Assembly: GCA_016787525.1 (NCBI GenBank)
Contig: JAEUUP010000086.1
Location: forward strand, 24,757 to 88,756
Reading direction: 5' to 3'
Origin: Saprospiraceae bacterium
Lineage (GTDB): Bacteria > Bacteroidota > Bacteroidia > Chitinophagales > Saprospiraceae
DNA length: 64,000 nt
The first letter of the stretch is position 1, and each line of letters opens with the position of its first letter. Shown here in pieces: positions 35,217 through 45,024 of the stretch. Position numbers and translations under genes: made by a program. The notes beneath the pieces were generated by a model. It saw nothing but the letters and a program-made list of their open reading frames with translations, was not told where the DNA came from and made no database searches.

Positions 35217-37727
35217 GTGTTTGTACAAGACATGAAAAACAAGTTGATGTTAAAGAATTACAAAAAACGGATGGTTTTAGATTACAAAACAGTGCATAAA
35301 AACGTGGTGAACAGTGAGAGGCATAATAAAGGGACGTTTTTACTACCCCTCAGTATCATTTTGTTTTTGAGCCTGTTTTCATCGTGCAAGGTTGATAAAT
35401 TTTTGCAAAAAGACCAATACATAGTTGGTACAAATAAAATAAATCTAAAAAATGTGTCCAGCAATCGCACTCGGACGAGTTTGCAAACCGATTTGGCCAC
35501 ACTGTATAAGCAACGTGATTTGCCCGATATTTTAGTCGGCAAATCCACATTTGGTGTGTGGGTTTGGTACAAAAAGAAAGAAAATCCGAATCCAAAACGC
35601 TTTCAACGCTGGCTTTATAACACATTTGCCAATGAACCTGCCATTTATGACCCAAAACAACGCGAAGCGACACAAAGCTTAATGGTTCAATACTTACGCA
35701 ATATCGGCTATCCCTACCCCTCCGTACAAAGCGACCACGATTATAAGAGCAAAGATAAAGGATTGGCGACACTGACCTATACAGTTAACCCTGGCGTGTT
35801 GTATGTGATTGATTCTCTGAATTTTATCTGCAATGATACAGAAGTATCCTACCTTCTGAACGATACAAAAGACAAAACCCTGCTTTCAAAAGGACAGCCG
35901 ATTGATATTCGTCTGTTCGAGCAAGAAAAACAGCGCATCACGACCGAATTAAATAACTTCGGTTACGCCCGTTTTAATGCCAACTATATCACACAATTTG
36001 AAGGTGATACAACCGACCTACGTTTCAATGCCAAAGGCGAACGACTCGTCAATTTGTCCATAACGGTTCAGACACCCAATAATAGACCCAATCATCAACG
36101 ATACAAGACGGGTCAAGTCACTATTTTCCCGAACTACGATGCTCGTCTGGGCGAACCCACTCAATTTGACACAACCATACAGGATAAAAAGATTTTCCGA
36201 ACTTATGATGGTCGTTTGGGTATCAAATTAGACCCCCTCAGTAATGCCATCCCTTTGACCGAAAATCAATTATTCAGCAAAGAAAAGACTGAACAATCCA
36301 TCCGATTGCTTACAAACTTGGGCATGTATAAGTTCGTGAACATCAAACCAGACATTGATAAAAGCGATACTTCGTCCATTTCTTACAAAATATACCTCAC
36401 CCCTGCTCAAAAAATGAGTTTTGACGGCGGTGTTGAGTTGAATTATTCAAACATCAATGCAGCGAACAACAACAATCGCTTAGGTCGTATCGGTTTAGCC
36501 ACAGATTTGGGCTTCATTCATCGCAACTTGTTTGGTGGAGCCGAACGTTTCAACTCACGTTTTTCATTTGGTCTCGACCGTCAGTTGGCTTTCAGTGCAG
36601 AAGCAAGTGGCGGTTTGTCGTATGATTTGCGGTTTGAGAACGCCCTTTCCATTCCCAAATTCATCAATTTATCGAAATCATGGTTGTTTTTCAATCAAAT
36701 CGGACTTGTAAAATCGGCTTTCTACAAAGATTTGAAAGAAAACTCAAGTTCTGATTTGACCTTGAGCTATGTGTTGAGTGACCGACTGAGTTTGGCACTT
36801 TATCGCATACAGCAATTCAACTTAGGCACAAGGTATGTCTTGAAAAGGAAAAACGGCTCTGAGCAATACAGCATCAATCCAACAGGTGTCGAATTGCAAC
36901 TTGCCAAGCTCGATATAGAATTTGAAGCCAAAGCAGATGAAAGATTGAAGCGCAGCTTAACCCCTCAGTTGATGACAGGTTTAGCCGCTCGTTCGTTGCG
37001 TTTTGAACGCAGCAGCGCAACGAATAAATTGGGCGAGCGTTGGCAATTCATTGGTCAAATAGAGCAATCGGGTTTGGAAATCTTACTTTTAGAAAAGTTC
37101 TTCAATAGTGGCAACGACTTCAAAGTTGGTGAAAACTTGCCCTTTTCAAAGTTTCTGCGTGGCGAAATAGACTTACGTTACAACCGACAATTGGCAGCCA
37201 AGCGCACATTTGCTGCACGCTTGTCGTTAGGCATTGCAGAGAGTTTGGGCAGTGAGCCAGTCCCTTATTTGAAGCAGTTTTTCGTTGGCGGCCCCAATAG
37301 TATTCGCGGCTGGGTGATTCGAGACATCGGTCCCGGCGGTTTTTTTGACATCACAAGAGAGACCGTAAAGACCAAAACATTTCCATTCCAAGCGGGCGAT
37401 GCTAAATTTGAGTTCAATTCAGAGTTTCGCTTCCCTCTGTTTTGGCGATTCAACAGTGCCGTTTTGTTCGATGCAGGCAATATTTGGAATTTGAAAAAGG
37501 ATGAGAAATTGCCCAATGGCAATATTGATAAGTTTTGGTTCGACCAGATTGCGATAAGTTCAGGTATCGGTTTGCGTTTGGATGTGACTTATGCGACGAT
37601 TCGATTTGATTTTGGCTTCAAACTGCGCGAGCCTTATGAGCGTGATGGTGTGAATTGGATTCCTTTGAAGGATTACTCGTGGCGAAAGAATGTTACGCCT
37701 AACTTTGCTTTAGGGTTTCCTTTTTAG
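35217..37727 (+). CDS. TamL-like Omp85 outer-membrane lipoprotein
   Basis: 836 aa as drawn. The lipobox LFSSC follows a hydrophobic stretch about 55 residues from ATG 35217, an overlong leader. A GTG at 35307 would give a normal signal peptide (NSERHNKGTFLLPLSIILF) and may be the true start. POTRA-like domains (residues about 90-400) are followed by a 16-strand barrel of the Omp85 type, with FFVGGPNSIRGW, the lid-lock motif RGW, and a C-terminal RFDFGFKLREP...FALGFPF. TamL is the Bacteroidota BamA/TamA relative that inserts outer-membrane and surface proteins, normally with TamB. No tamB neighbours it here. Three iterated-motif copies. Confidence 0.85.
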   Translation: MFVQDMKNKLMLKNYKKRMVLDYKTVHKNVVNSERHNKGTFLLPLSIILFLSLFSSCKVDKFLQKDQYIVGTNKINLKNVSSNRTRTSLQTDLATLYKQRDLPDILVGKSTFGVWVWYKKKENPNPKRFQRWLYNTFANEPAIYDPKQREATQSLMVQYLRNIGYPYPSVQSDHDYKSKDKGLATLTYTVNPGVLYVIDSLNFICNDTEVSYLLNDTKDKTLLSKGQPIDIRLFEQEKQRITTELNNFGYARFNANYITQFEGDTTDLRFNAKGERLVNLSITVQTPNNRPNHQRYKTGQVTIFPNYDARLGEPTQFDTTIQDKKIFRTYDGRLGIKLDPLSNAIPLTENQLFSKEKTEQSIRLLTNLGMYKFVNIKPDIDKSDTSSISYKIYLTPAQKMSFDGGVELNYSNINAANNNNRLGRIGLATDLGFIHRNLFGGAERFNSRFSFGLDRQLAFSAEASGGLSYDLRFENALSIPKFINLSKSWLFFNQIGLVKSAFYKDLKENSSSDLTLSYVLSDRLSLALYRIQQFNLGTRYVLKRKNGSEQYSINPTGVELQLAKLDIEFEAKADERLKRSLTPQLMTGLAARSLRFERSSATNKLGERWQFIGQIEQSGLEILLLEKFFNSGNDFKVGENLPFSKFLRGEIDLRYNRQLAAKRTFAARLSLGIAESLGSEPVPYLKQFFVGGPNSIRGWVIRDIGPGGFFDITRETVKTKTFPFQAGDAKFEFNSEFRFPLFWRFNSAVLFDAGNIWNLKKDEKLPNGNIDKFWFDQIAISSGIGLRLDVTYATIRFDFGFKLREPYERDGVNWIPLKDYSWRKNVTPNFALGFPF

Positions 37728-37804
37728 TCATTGGTCAATAAGTTGTAGCTGATTTATACTGAGGGGTGTCTTTGCAACCACCTACAACTCTATGACCAAT
37801 GACT
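37726..37804. terminator. Inverted repeat between convergent genes, with the iterated motif in its loop
   Basis: AGTCATTGGTCA...TTGTAG pairs with CTACAA...TGACCAATGACT. The loop holds TACTGAGGGG at 37757. It is probably a shared terminator for tamL and the gene ending at 37817. Confidence 0.6.
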
Positions 37805-37816
37805 TATGGCTTCTTT

Positions 37817-39328
37817 TTATTTTGTTCTTCTCAATATGATTTGCCACAACTGCTCGTAAGGAATGACTTCTAACTCTGAAATCAAACCACGATAGCAGAA
37901 AGGCGATTCGTGCAAGCGCGCCATGTATTTTTCCGTTCCTGTCAATTCACTGTATTTGAAATCCGCCTTAGACAACTGTTGCAACAAACGAATGAATGCA
38001 ATCAGACGATAGTAGTCTTCTTTTTTCAACTGACGATTGGCGTAGTTTTTCAAACGATCAATCAATTCAGAGGCTTGTGAATGCTGTTTTTGTTCCAAAA
38101 GGAAAAGCACTTGTGCAATGATGAGGAAAATAGTGAAAATCCGCATCTCTTTCGGATACATAATAGGGTCGTTCAAAAACTTTGACACTTTGAAAATTCG
38201 GCGATTCTGACGACGTAAAATCGGGTTTTCTTCGCCAAATACTTCGATGACGTAGTTTGTATAAACTTCATAAATCTTCCATTTTTCACGCTCCTCGTGA
38301 CTCAATTTTTTGAATTTCGTATTGCCCAAAGCGCGCGTCAAAATAGCGATGGCATTGATAAAATTATCGGTGTGCATCGCCAAAAGGAAAAAATACTCCA
38401 TAAAAGTGTACCACAACTCCGAACCTTCTTCAAAAGACTGCAAACATTTTTCTGCATTGACTTTGCCCCGTTTGTAATCTTTAAGATGTAAGAAAGCCGA
38501 CATTTTTTTCAATTGGAAAGTCGCCATTTTTTCCTCTTGATAGTAGGTCGGATTGTCCTTCATGTATTGTTCAGCCCGTGAACACACTTCAATCATCGCT
38601 TCATAATCCTGCAACATTTCGTAGCGATACGTCCAAACCAAGTACATATTGTAGAAAATAACTGGCGAATCGTACATTTCGGACAAACCAATCAGCGCAT
38701 CGCAATAGGTATCAATGCGCTCTTTGAGGTCAAAATTCTCCGTTACAGGTCTAAAATAATTCATCATCACGCGCTGATTCAACTCTTCTGAGCGAATTTC
38801 TGCGTCCAAAATATCTTTGTATTGTTTGATATAGCCATCGTATTCTTCGTATTCTTTTTCACTTTCTGTCTGAGCAGCATAAGTTCTCAAAATACGCGAG
38901 CAATTGACAATCAAATCCGCAAATTTATACTTCAAAGAAGTTGTCAAAATCTGACGTGCAAGTGAAGCGGCCGTCGAATTAGCCTCATTTGCAAGTAAAA
39001 TTTTGACCAAAGTCCATTCTTTGTTGCACGTAAAATAAGCACGGTCATAGCCCGACGTATCGGGTAGATTGACATCCAAGAAAAAGAGAGTATTGAGTAG
39101 CCTTTTGCGAAATCGAGATTTAAGCTGACGATATTTATCGTCGGTTGGGCTACAATCTTGAAGATAAGTTGCAGCATCGCGGTCATTCCGAAACTTGCCC
39201 GCCATGAGTGCTTCATAAAACTCGTTGAATTTCGAGTTTTTATTTTTCAGTGAATAATCGTCAAAGATTTCAATCTTTTTTACTTTCTTTTTCGTAACGA
39301 TTTTCGCGATTTCGATGAGGTTCTTCAT
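37817..39328 (-). CDS. Helical TPR-like cytoplasmic protein, unknown
   Basis: 503 aa, no signal peptide. The basic N-terminus MKNLIEIAKIVTKKKVKKIEIFDD is followed by helical repeats, for example IEVCSRAEQYMKDNPTYYQEE and FLHLKDYKRGKVNAEKCLQSF. It ends in a basic helix (LWQIILRRTK). Size, helix spacing and the segment DYKRG...EKCL parallel the protein at 14972-16555, suggesting distant paralogues. No copy of the iterated motif lies in the whole 1.5-kb gene, an unusually long gap. Function unknown; possibly a scaffold. Confidence 0.6.
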   Translation of the reverse strand: MKNLIEIAKIVTKKKVKKIEIFDDYSLKNKNSKFNEFYEALMAGKFRNDRDAATYLQDCSPTDDKYRQLKSRFRKRLLNTLFFLDVNLPDTSGYDRAYFTCNKEWTLVKILLANEANSTAASLARQILTTSLKYKFADLIVNCSRILRTYAAQTESEKEYEEYDGYIKQYKDILDAEIRSEELNQRVMMNYFRPVTENFDLKERIDTYCDALIGLSEMYDSPVIFYNMYLVWTYRYEMLQDYEAMIEVCSRAEQYMKDNPTYYQEEKMATFQLKKMSAFLHLKDYKRGKVNAEKCLQSFEEGSELWYTFMEYFFLLAMHTDNFINAIAILTRALGNTKFKKLSHEEREKWKIYEVYTNYVIEVFGEENPILRRQNRRIFKVSKFLNDPIMYPKEMRIFTIFLIIAQVLFLLEQKQHSQASELIDRLKNYANRQLKKEDYYRLIAFIRLLQQLSKADFKYSELTGTEKYMARLHESPFCYRGLISELEVIPYEQLWQIILRRTK

Positions 39329-39751
39329 TCTACATGATTTTGTGACTTAAAGTTATGCTTTTTTTTTCGATTTTTTCAATTTCTAAGTCACAGATTTAAT
39401 AATTGTTTTTTAGTACGTTTTTTTATAACAAAAAATTATTAGTAATATTTAATAGGTTTCAATTCATAATAAACTGAAAATGAGTTAAAATTTGAGGCAA
39501 AAATCAGCTTAACAATACCAATCTAATCAAACGCGACTGCATAATTATTCTGCCACGATGAATATACAAAAAACAAACCACACTTTTAATAGTGCTATAT
39601 TTGTGACGCAAATTTTTAAAGAATGTTTCACTTTTGAAACTAAATTTGCATTTTTCTTTGAAGAAAAATCATATTTAAAAACTAAAATTATTCATAAAAA
39701 GACAAGAAAAAAAACAGGTTTGCGTTTACAAATAAAATCAAACCATAAAAA
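39329..39751. other. A/T-rich intergenic region
   Basis: About 420 bp of very A/T-rich sequence between divergent genes. A 65-codon frame (39558-39755) has no start context or recognisable features. It probably holds the two divergent promoters; no clear TAnnTTTG box could be fixed. Confidence 0.4.
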
Positions 39752-40549
39752 ATGAAACATTCATTCATCTTCATCCTTTCTTTCATATCGTTCAATCTAT
39801 CCAGTTTTTCGCAACAACCGTCACTTATGCCTCAGACGAAAGGGTCATTGGGTATTTCAGATGCCAATTCTTTCGATAAGTTTTTGACAGTCGTTGCAGG
39901 TATTGGAAGCTCTGCAAAAGATTTACTTAACGAACAAAGCATTAAATCCTATATGATGCCCCCTCGTTTGGCAGGCAAAAAGAGTAATTCTGTCACTTAT
40001 GCCTTATCAAGTGCATTGGAGTATTATCTCAATCTCAACAACAATTATAAAGACAATTTATCTCCCGATTTTATACGTTTGCAATTGCCACAAGGTTCAG
40101 TTGAAGACAATTTAACTTTTTTATCTACCACAGGCACCGTTTCAGCAGCTATTTTGCCCTTCGATTCACCCAATTTGACCCCCTCAGTATATTCTGCTGT
40201 AAAGTATAAAATCAAGAACTACATCAAGCTTTTTCAGCCGACCACACGACCACAACAAAAACTTTATGACCTCCGAAAAGCCATCATGCGTGGCAACCCT
40301 GTCATAGTCGAATTGCAAATCACAAATGAATTCAAAAACCTCAAACAAAGCCGCTTTTGGCATGCCAATACAGGCGATACAACAGCTGCAGGCACACAAT
40401 TCCTTGTCGTTGTTGGCTATGACGAAGAGCGAAAAGCCGTCGAATTACTCAACAGTTGGGGACGCGAATGGGGCAATGGCGGCTATATATGGGTCAGTTA
40501 CGAAGACTTTGGCAACTTGGCACAAAGTGGATATGTATTGATATTGTGA
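39752..40549 (+). CDS. Papain-fold (C1A-like) secreted protein lacking catalytic Cys and His
   Basis: 265 aa with a signal peptide ending LSSFSQ. The C-terminal half follows the papain fold: GTQFLVVVGYDEERKAVELLNSWGREWGNGGYIWVSYEDFG matches the family's HAxxVVGYD...NSWGxxWGxxGY pattern (shown here in pieces: AGTQFLVVVGYDE, then LLNSWGREWGNGGYIWV). The catalytic His position holds Thr/Gln, and the expected Cys-Trp-Ala helix reads SVTYALSSALEYY, so the Cys is also gone; only the Asn of NSWG remains. It is predicted to be a non-peptidase that kept the fold, perhaps for binding. Iterated motif at 40189 (TPSVY). Confidence 0.75.
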   Translation: MKHSFIFILSFISFNLSSFSQQPSLMPQTKGSLGISDANSFDKFLTVVAGIGSSAKDLLNEQSIKSYMMPPRLAGKKSNSVTYALSSALEYYLNLNNNYKDNLSPDFIRLQLPQGSVEDNLTFLSTTGTVSAAILPFDSPNLTPSVYSAVKYKIKNYIKLFQPTTRPQQKLYDLRKAIMRGNPVIVELQITNEFKNLKQSRFWHANTGDTTAAGTQFLVVVGYDEERKAVELLNSWGREWGNGGYIWVSYEDFGNLAQSGYVLIL

Positions 40550-40599
40550 CCAATATGTTGAGAAATTTTATAAAAAAAAATAAAACTCAAATCAATAAC

Positions 40600-40632
40600 A
40601 AAAGCCGTTTTGCACACGACAAAACGGCTTTT
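40600..40632 (+). terminator. Terminator of the papain-fold gene
   Basis: Arms AAAAGCCGTTTT and AAAACGGCTTTT are followed by T's; an iterated-motif copy follows at 40648. Confidence 0.85.
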
Positions 40633-40779
40633 TCCTTTAAAAAACGTCCCCCTCAGTATTTGAACTTATAAATACAGAAACCACAAACAATTGACTATCA
40701 ATAACTTGAAACCTCAACTTAAAAACTGGCTATCGTAACCATTTTTTTAATTAGCCGTTAAAATACAAGACATTCGTCC

Positions 40780-40787
40780 TACATTTG
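40780..40787 (+). promoter_or_regulatory. TACATTTG -7 box for ilvD
   Basis: It lies about 40 bases before the GTG start at 40828; it matches TAnnTTTG. No leader peptide or T-box-like attenuator was recognised in the short leader. Confidence 0.5.
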
Positions 40788-40827
40788 ACCATTATTTTAG
40801 GTAAAATCATAACTAAAACTCACAATT

Positions 40828-42507
40828 GTGGATAAAATAAATAAATACAGCCAAGCTGTTACGCAAGACCCGACACAACCTGCTGCTCAAGCCATGTTGC
40901 ATGGCATTGGTTTGACTGACGATGATTTCAAAAAAGCCCAAGTCGGCATTGCTTCGACGGGCTGGGAGGGGAATCCATGCAATATGCACCTCAATTCGCT
41001 TGCAGCCGACATCAAAGTGGGTGTCAACAATGCAGATTTAGTCGGTTTGGTATTTCATACGATTGGCGTGTCAGACGGTATTTCGATGGGAACGGATGGT
41101 ATGCGCTATTCTCTCGTCAGTCGCGATATTATTGCAGATTCTATTGAAACAGTGGCGGGTGCTATGTGGTACGATGCCATTGTAGCGGTTGTCGGTTGCG
41201 ACAAAAATATGCCAGGTGCTATGATGGGCATGGCTCGCTTGAATCGTCCTTCGATTTTGGTTTACGGTGGTACGATTGCACCAGGTTATTATAAAGGTGA
41301 AAAATTGGATGTTGTCTCAGCTTTCGAGGCTCTGGGTAAAAAAGTAGCGGGTACGATTACAGATGAAGATTTCAGTGGTGTTGTGCATAATGCCATCCCA
41401 GGCGCAGGTGCTTGTGGCGGTATGTACACAGCTAATACGATGGCTTCTGCAATTGAGGCTTTGGGCATGGCTCTACCGGGCAATGCCTCAAACCCTGCTG
41501 TGAGTCAAGACAAACGCGATGAATGCGACCGTATTGGCGCAGCTATTCGCAATTTGTTGGAGAAAAACATTTGTCCACGCGACATTATGACCCGCAAAGC
41601 TTTTGAAAATGCTTTCGTAACCTTGACGGTTTTGGGTGGCTCAACCAATGCTGTGATGCACTTAATCGCCATGGCAAAAGCCGCAGGCGTGGAATGGACG
41701 ATTGACGATTGCCAACGCATCAGCGACAAAACGCCATTCTTAGCGGATTTGAAACCATCGGGCAAATATGTGATGGAAGACCTTTGGCGCATCGGTGGCA
41801 TTCCAGCTGTGATGAAGTTTTTGTTGAAAAACAATATGTTACACGGTGATTGTCTGACAGTTACAGGCAAAACAATTGCCGAAAACTATGCCGACGCACC
41901 TGATTTTCCTGCGTACCAACAAATCATCAGACCCCTCAGTAATCCGATAAAACCACAGGGTCATATCCAAATTTTGTACGGCAACCTCGCTACTGGAGGG
42001 TCTGTTGCAAAAATTACGGGCAAAGAGGGCGAAGTTTTTGAAGGCAAAGCCAAAGTTTTCAATTCTGAACAAGAAGCCAACGATGCCATCCGTGGCAATA
42101 AAATAGAAATGGGCGATGTGGTCGTCATTCGCTATATCGGACCACAAGGCGGACCAGGTATGCCCGAAATGTTGAAACCGACTTCGCTCATCATGGGTGC
42201 CAATTTGGGCAATTCTGTCGCTTTGATTACAGACGGACGTTTCAGTGGTGGTACGCACGGCTTTGTCGTGGGTCATATCACGCCCGAAGCACAAGCAGGC
42301 GGCAATATTGCTTTGGTCAAAGACGGCGACACGATTCGCATTGATGCCGTTACAAATCGCTTAGACGTGGTGATTTCAGATGAAGAATTGGCAGCTCGTC
42401 GTGCAGCTTATGTGCCACGTCCTTTGGTTGCAAAAAATGGCATTTTGTATAAATATGCCAAAACCGTAGCAACTGCCAGCAATGGCTGTGTGACTGATGA
42501 GTTTTGA
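40828..42507 (+). CDS. ilvD: Dihydroxy-acid dehydratase
   Basis: 559 aa with a GTG start. It dehydrates 2,3-dihydroxy-isovalerate and -methylvalerate to the keto acids of the valine and isoleucine routes. Iron-sulfur cysteines are seen in [12 protein letters not shown] and [25 protein letters not shown] and [21 protein letters not shown] are family signatures. Full length. First gene of the ilv cluster, with a promoter box 40 bp upstream. A 94-bp inverted repeat overlaps its stop codon and separates it from ilvB. Iterated motif at 41932 (RPLSNP). Confidence 0.95.
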   Translation: MDKINKYSQAVTQDPTQPAAQAMLHGIGLTDDDFKKAQVGIASTGWEGNPCNMHLNSLAADIKVGVNNADLVGLVFHTIGVSDGISMGTDGMRYSLVSRDIIADSIETVAGAMWYDAIVAVVGCDKNMPGAMMGMARLNRPSILVYGGTIAPGYYKGEKLDVVSAFEALGKKVAGTITDEDFSGVVHNAIPGAGACGGMYTANTMASAIEALGMALPGNASNPAVSQDKRDECDRIGAAIRNLLEKNICPRDIMTRKAFENAFVTLTVLGGSTNAVMHLIAMAKAAGVEWTIDDCQRISDKTPFLADLKPSGKYVMEDLWRIGGIPAVMKFLLKNNMLHGDCLTVTGKTIAENYADAPDFPAYQQIIRPLSNPIKPQGHIQILYGNLATGGSVAKITGKEGEVFEGKAKVFNSEQEANDAIRGNKIEMGDVVVIRYIGPQGGPGMPEMLKPTSLIMGANLGNSVALITDGRFSGGTHGFVVGHITPEAQAGGNIALVKDGDTIRIDAVTNRLDVVISDEELAARRAAYVPRPLVAKNGILYKYAKTVATASNGCVTDEF

Positions 42508-42599
42508 GCTACGAATTTTACGAATTGACGAATTAAACGAATCGTGTTCTATAAAAATCGTGATTTGTGTAATTCGTCAATTCGTAAAATTCGTAGCTC
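42506..42599. repeat. 94-bp inverted repeat overlapping the ilvD stop codon
   Basis: Perfect 29-bp arms begin GAGCTACGAATTTTACGAAT (42506-42534) and pair with 42571-42599. The outer bases overlap the TGA of ilvD. A related half (GAGCTACGAATATATACGAT) stands at 63703 and fragments at about 54640, suggesting a dispersed element family. It may attenuate read-through into ilvB. Confidence 0.9.
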
Positions 42600-42646
42600 C
42601 ATTAATCTTAACTAAATCAAACCAAATCATTTTAAAAATATAAAAC

Positions 42647-44404
42647 ATGAGCAGTACAACAGTAACTCATTCAAACAACGGAACAACAGTGATGGAGGAA
42701 GCACCGACCAAACGTATGGTCTCAGGAGCAGAGGCGATTTGTATGTGTCTTTTAGAAGAAGGCGTTGACCTCGTTTTCGGCTATCCAGGAGGTGCGATTA
42801 TGCCTTTTTATGATGCCCTTTACGGTTATATGGATAGAATTCAGCACATTCTACCCCGCCACGAACAAGGTGGCATCCATGCCGCCGAAGGTTACTCACG
42901 CGTGACACGCAAAACAGGCGTGGCCATTGCAACGTCAGGACCCGGTGCAACAAACTTGATTACAGGTTTGGGTGATGCCATGCTCGACTCGACTCCTTTG
43001 GTCTGCATCACAGGTCAAGTACGTGGCAATCTCTTGGGTACAGATGCTTTTCAAGAAACAGATATTGTAGGTTGCACGTTTCCTGTGACAAAATGGAGTA
43101 TTCAAATCACAAAAGCGGAAGATATTCCTGCGGCTTTTGCGAAGGCATTTTATATTGCCAACTCAGGTCGTCCGGGTCCCTGTTTGATTGATGTGACACG
43201 TACGGCTCAAGTTGAAAAATTTGAATGGAAAGGTTATCAGCGCAACCCCTCAGTACGCAGCTACTATCCGAACCCCAAACCGCGTCAAGAAGATGTACAA
43301 GCCGCTGCCAAACTGATAAATGAAGCCAAAAAACCGTACATATTGGCAGGACATGGCATTCAAATCGCTGATGCACAAGACCTTTTCCGTGAATTTGTCC
43401 ACAAAACAGGTATCCCAGTAGGTCACACCCTGCATGGCTTAGGCTGTTTATCTTATGATGACGAGTACAATGTCGGTATGTTGGGTATGCACGGCAATTA
43501 TGGTGCGAATATCAAATGCAACGAATGCGATGTGATGATTGCCATCGGTATGCGCTTCGATGACCGTGTGACAGGTGACATTGACCGTTTTGCAAAGCAA
43601 GCCAAAGTCATTCACATAGAAATTGACCCCGCTGAAATAGATAAAAATGTCAAAACAGATGTTGCCGTCAATTCTGATGCAAAAAAAGCGTTAGAAATGC
43701 TTTTGCCATTGGTCGAAAAAAGAAAACATCCTGAGTGGTTGGCTGAGTTCCGCGCTTGTGACCAAACTGAATACGATAAAGTTATCAATCATGCCTTAAA
43801 TACTGAGGGGGGCGAAACGCTTCGCATGGGGCAAGTAGTACGCGAGGTCAGCAACCAAACCCATCAAAACGCACTCGTAGTCGCCGATGTGGGTCAACAC
43901 CAAATGTATGCCGCACGTTATTACCAGTTCAAAAACATCAATCAATGGGTTAATTCAGGCGGTGCTGGTACGATGGGATTTGCCTTGCCTGCCGCTTTAG
44001 GTACAAAATTGGCGCATTCAGACAAGGAAGTTGTGGCATTCATCGGTGACGGTGGTTTCCAAATGACCATCCAAGAGTTGGGTTGTTTTGCTCAATGGGA
44101 CGTGCGTGCAAAAATTGTTATTTTAGACAATGAGTTCCTCGGCATGGTGCGTCAATGGCAACAACTTTTCTTCGAAAAACGCTATTCATCGGTCGAATTG
44201 CAAAACCCTAATTTCTGTATGATTGCTGAAGGTTTTGGTGTCAAAGCTAAAAAAATCACCAAAACATCAGAACTCAGTGGCGCTGTTGCCGAAATGTTGG
44301 CTTATGAAGGGCCTTATTTGCTGCACTGCATGGTTGAGAAAGAAGAAAACTGTTTCCCAATGGTGCCTGCGGGCGCGAGTGTGAGCGAGATTGTTTTGGA
44401 GTAA
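42647..44404 (+). CDS. ilvB: Acetolactate synthase large (catalytic) subunit
   Basis: 585 aa. ThDP- and FAD-dependent; it condenses pyruvate with pyruvate or 2-oxobutyrate. Seen: [20 protein letters not shown], the catalytic Glu in [34 protein letters not shown], and the ThDP-binding [13 protein letters not shown]...[14 protein letters not shown]. The stop codon TAA is followed directly by an iterated-motif copy, then ilvN 32 bp on. Two motif copies inside (NPSV at 43246, NTEGG at 43801). Confidence 0.95.
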   Translation: MSSTTVTHSNNGTTVMEEAPTKRMVSGAEAICMCLLEEGVDLVFGYPGGAIMPFYDALYGYMDRIQHILPRHEQGGIHAAEGYSRVTRKTGVAIATSGPGATNLITGLGDAMLDSTPLVCITGQVRGNLLGTDAFQETDIVGCTFPVTKWSIQITKAEDIPAAFAKAFYIANSGRPGPCLIDVTRTAQVEKFEWKGYQRNPSVRSYYPNPKPRQEDVQAAAKLINEAKKPYILAGHGIQIADAQDLFREFVHKTGIPVGHTLHGLGCLSYDDEYNVGMLGMHGNYGANIKCNECDVMIAIGMRFDDRVTGDIDRFAKQAKVIHIEIDPAEIDKNVKTDVAVNSDAKKALEMLLPLVEKRKHPEWLAEFRACDQTEYDKVINHALNTEGGETLRMGQVVREVSNQTHQNALVVADVGQHQMYAARYYQFKNINQWVNSGGAGTMGFALPAALGTKLAHSDKEVVAFIGDGGFQMTIQELGCFAQWDVRAKIVILDNEFLGMVRQWQQLFFEKRYSSVELQNPNFCMIAEGFGVKAKKITKTSELSGAVAEMLAYEGPYLLHCMVEKEENCFPMVPAGASVSEIVLE

Positions 44405-44436
44405 CCCCCTCAGTATTTTAACTTTATAATAACTCA

Positions 44437-44985
44437 TTGATTATGAACGAAATAAAACAATACACGCTCAGTGTATTCACAGAAAATAAAGCAGGTCTTT
44501 TGATGCGTGTTGTCATGGTTTTCACACGCCGCCACATCAATATCGAATCATTGACGACATCCCAATCGTCTATCAACGGCATTTTCCGTTTTACGATTGT
44601 TGTCAATGTGACAGAAGACCAAGTTAAAAAATTGGTACAACAGCTTGATAAACAAGTAGATGTGTTAAAAGCCTTTTATTATGAAGACCACGACATCATC
44701 AACCAAGAAATTGCACTTTACAAAGTGCCAATCGAAGCCTACCAAGACCCTGGCAAGATGATTTTGCTCATGCGCAAACACGCTGCACGCATCTTGACTG
44801 TCGAAAAAGAATTTGTCGTCATTGAAAAAACGGGTTTAGAATCTGAAACAGAAGCTTTACTCGATGAGTTGAGAGAATATGGCATCTACCAATTTGTCCG
44901 CTCTGGTCGTGTGGCGATTGCCAAACCGATGGAGCAACTCAGCACTTATATGAAAGCTATGGCTGAGGCAAATGATTTGAATTGA
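44437..44985 (+). CDS. ilvN: Acetolactate synthase small (regulatory) subunit
   Basis: 182 aa. An N-terminal ACT domain, YTLSVFTENKAGLLMRVVMVFTRR, HINIESLTTS, is the valine-binding regulatory module. A C-terminal domain (KVPIEAYQDPGKMILLMRKHAARIL) activates the large subunit. It gives valine feedback inhibition to IlvB. Translationally close to ilvB. The TGA stop is directly followed by an iterated-motif copy (44986). Confidence 0.95.
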   Translation: MIMNEIKQYTLSVFTENKAGLLMRVVMVFTRRHINIESLTTSQSSINGIFRFTIVVNVTEDQVKKLVQQLDKQVDVLKAFYYEDHDIINQEIALYKVPIEAYQDPGKMILLMRKHAARILTVEKEFVVIEKTGLESETEALLDELREYGIYQFVRSGRVAIAKPMEQLSTYMKAMAEANDLN

Positions 44986-45024
44986 CCCCCTCAGTATTTC
45001 ATTGATTCAACGAATTTGGCAGCA

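Noticed and set aside
39558..39755. 65-aa ORF in the A/T-rich gap
   Set aside because: Composition-driven frame with no promoter, signal peptide or family resemblance.
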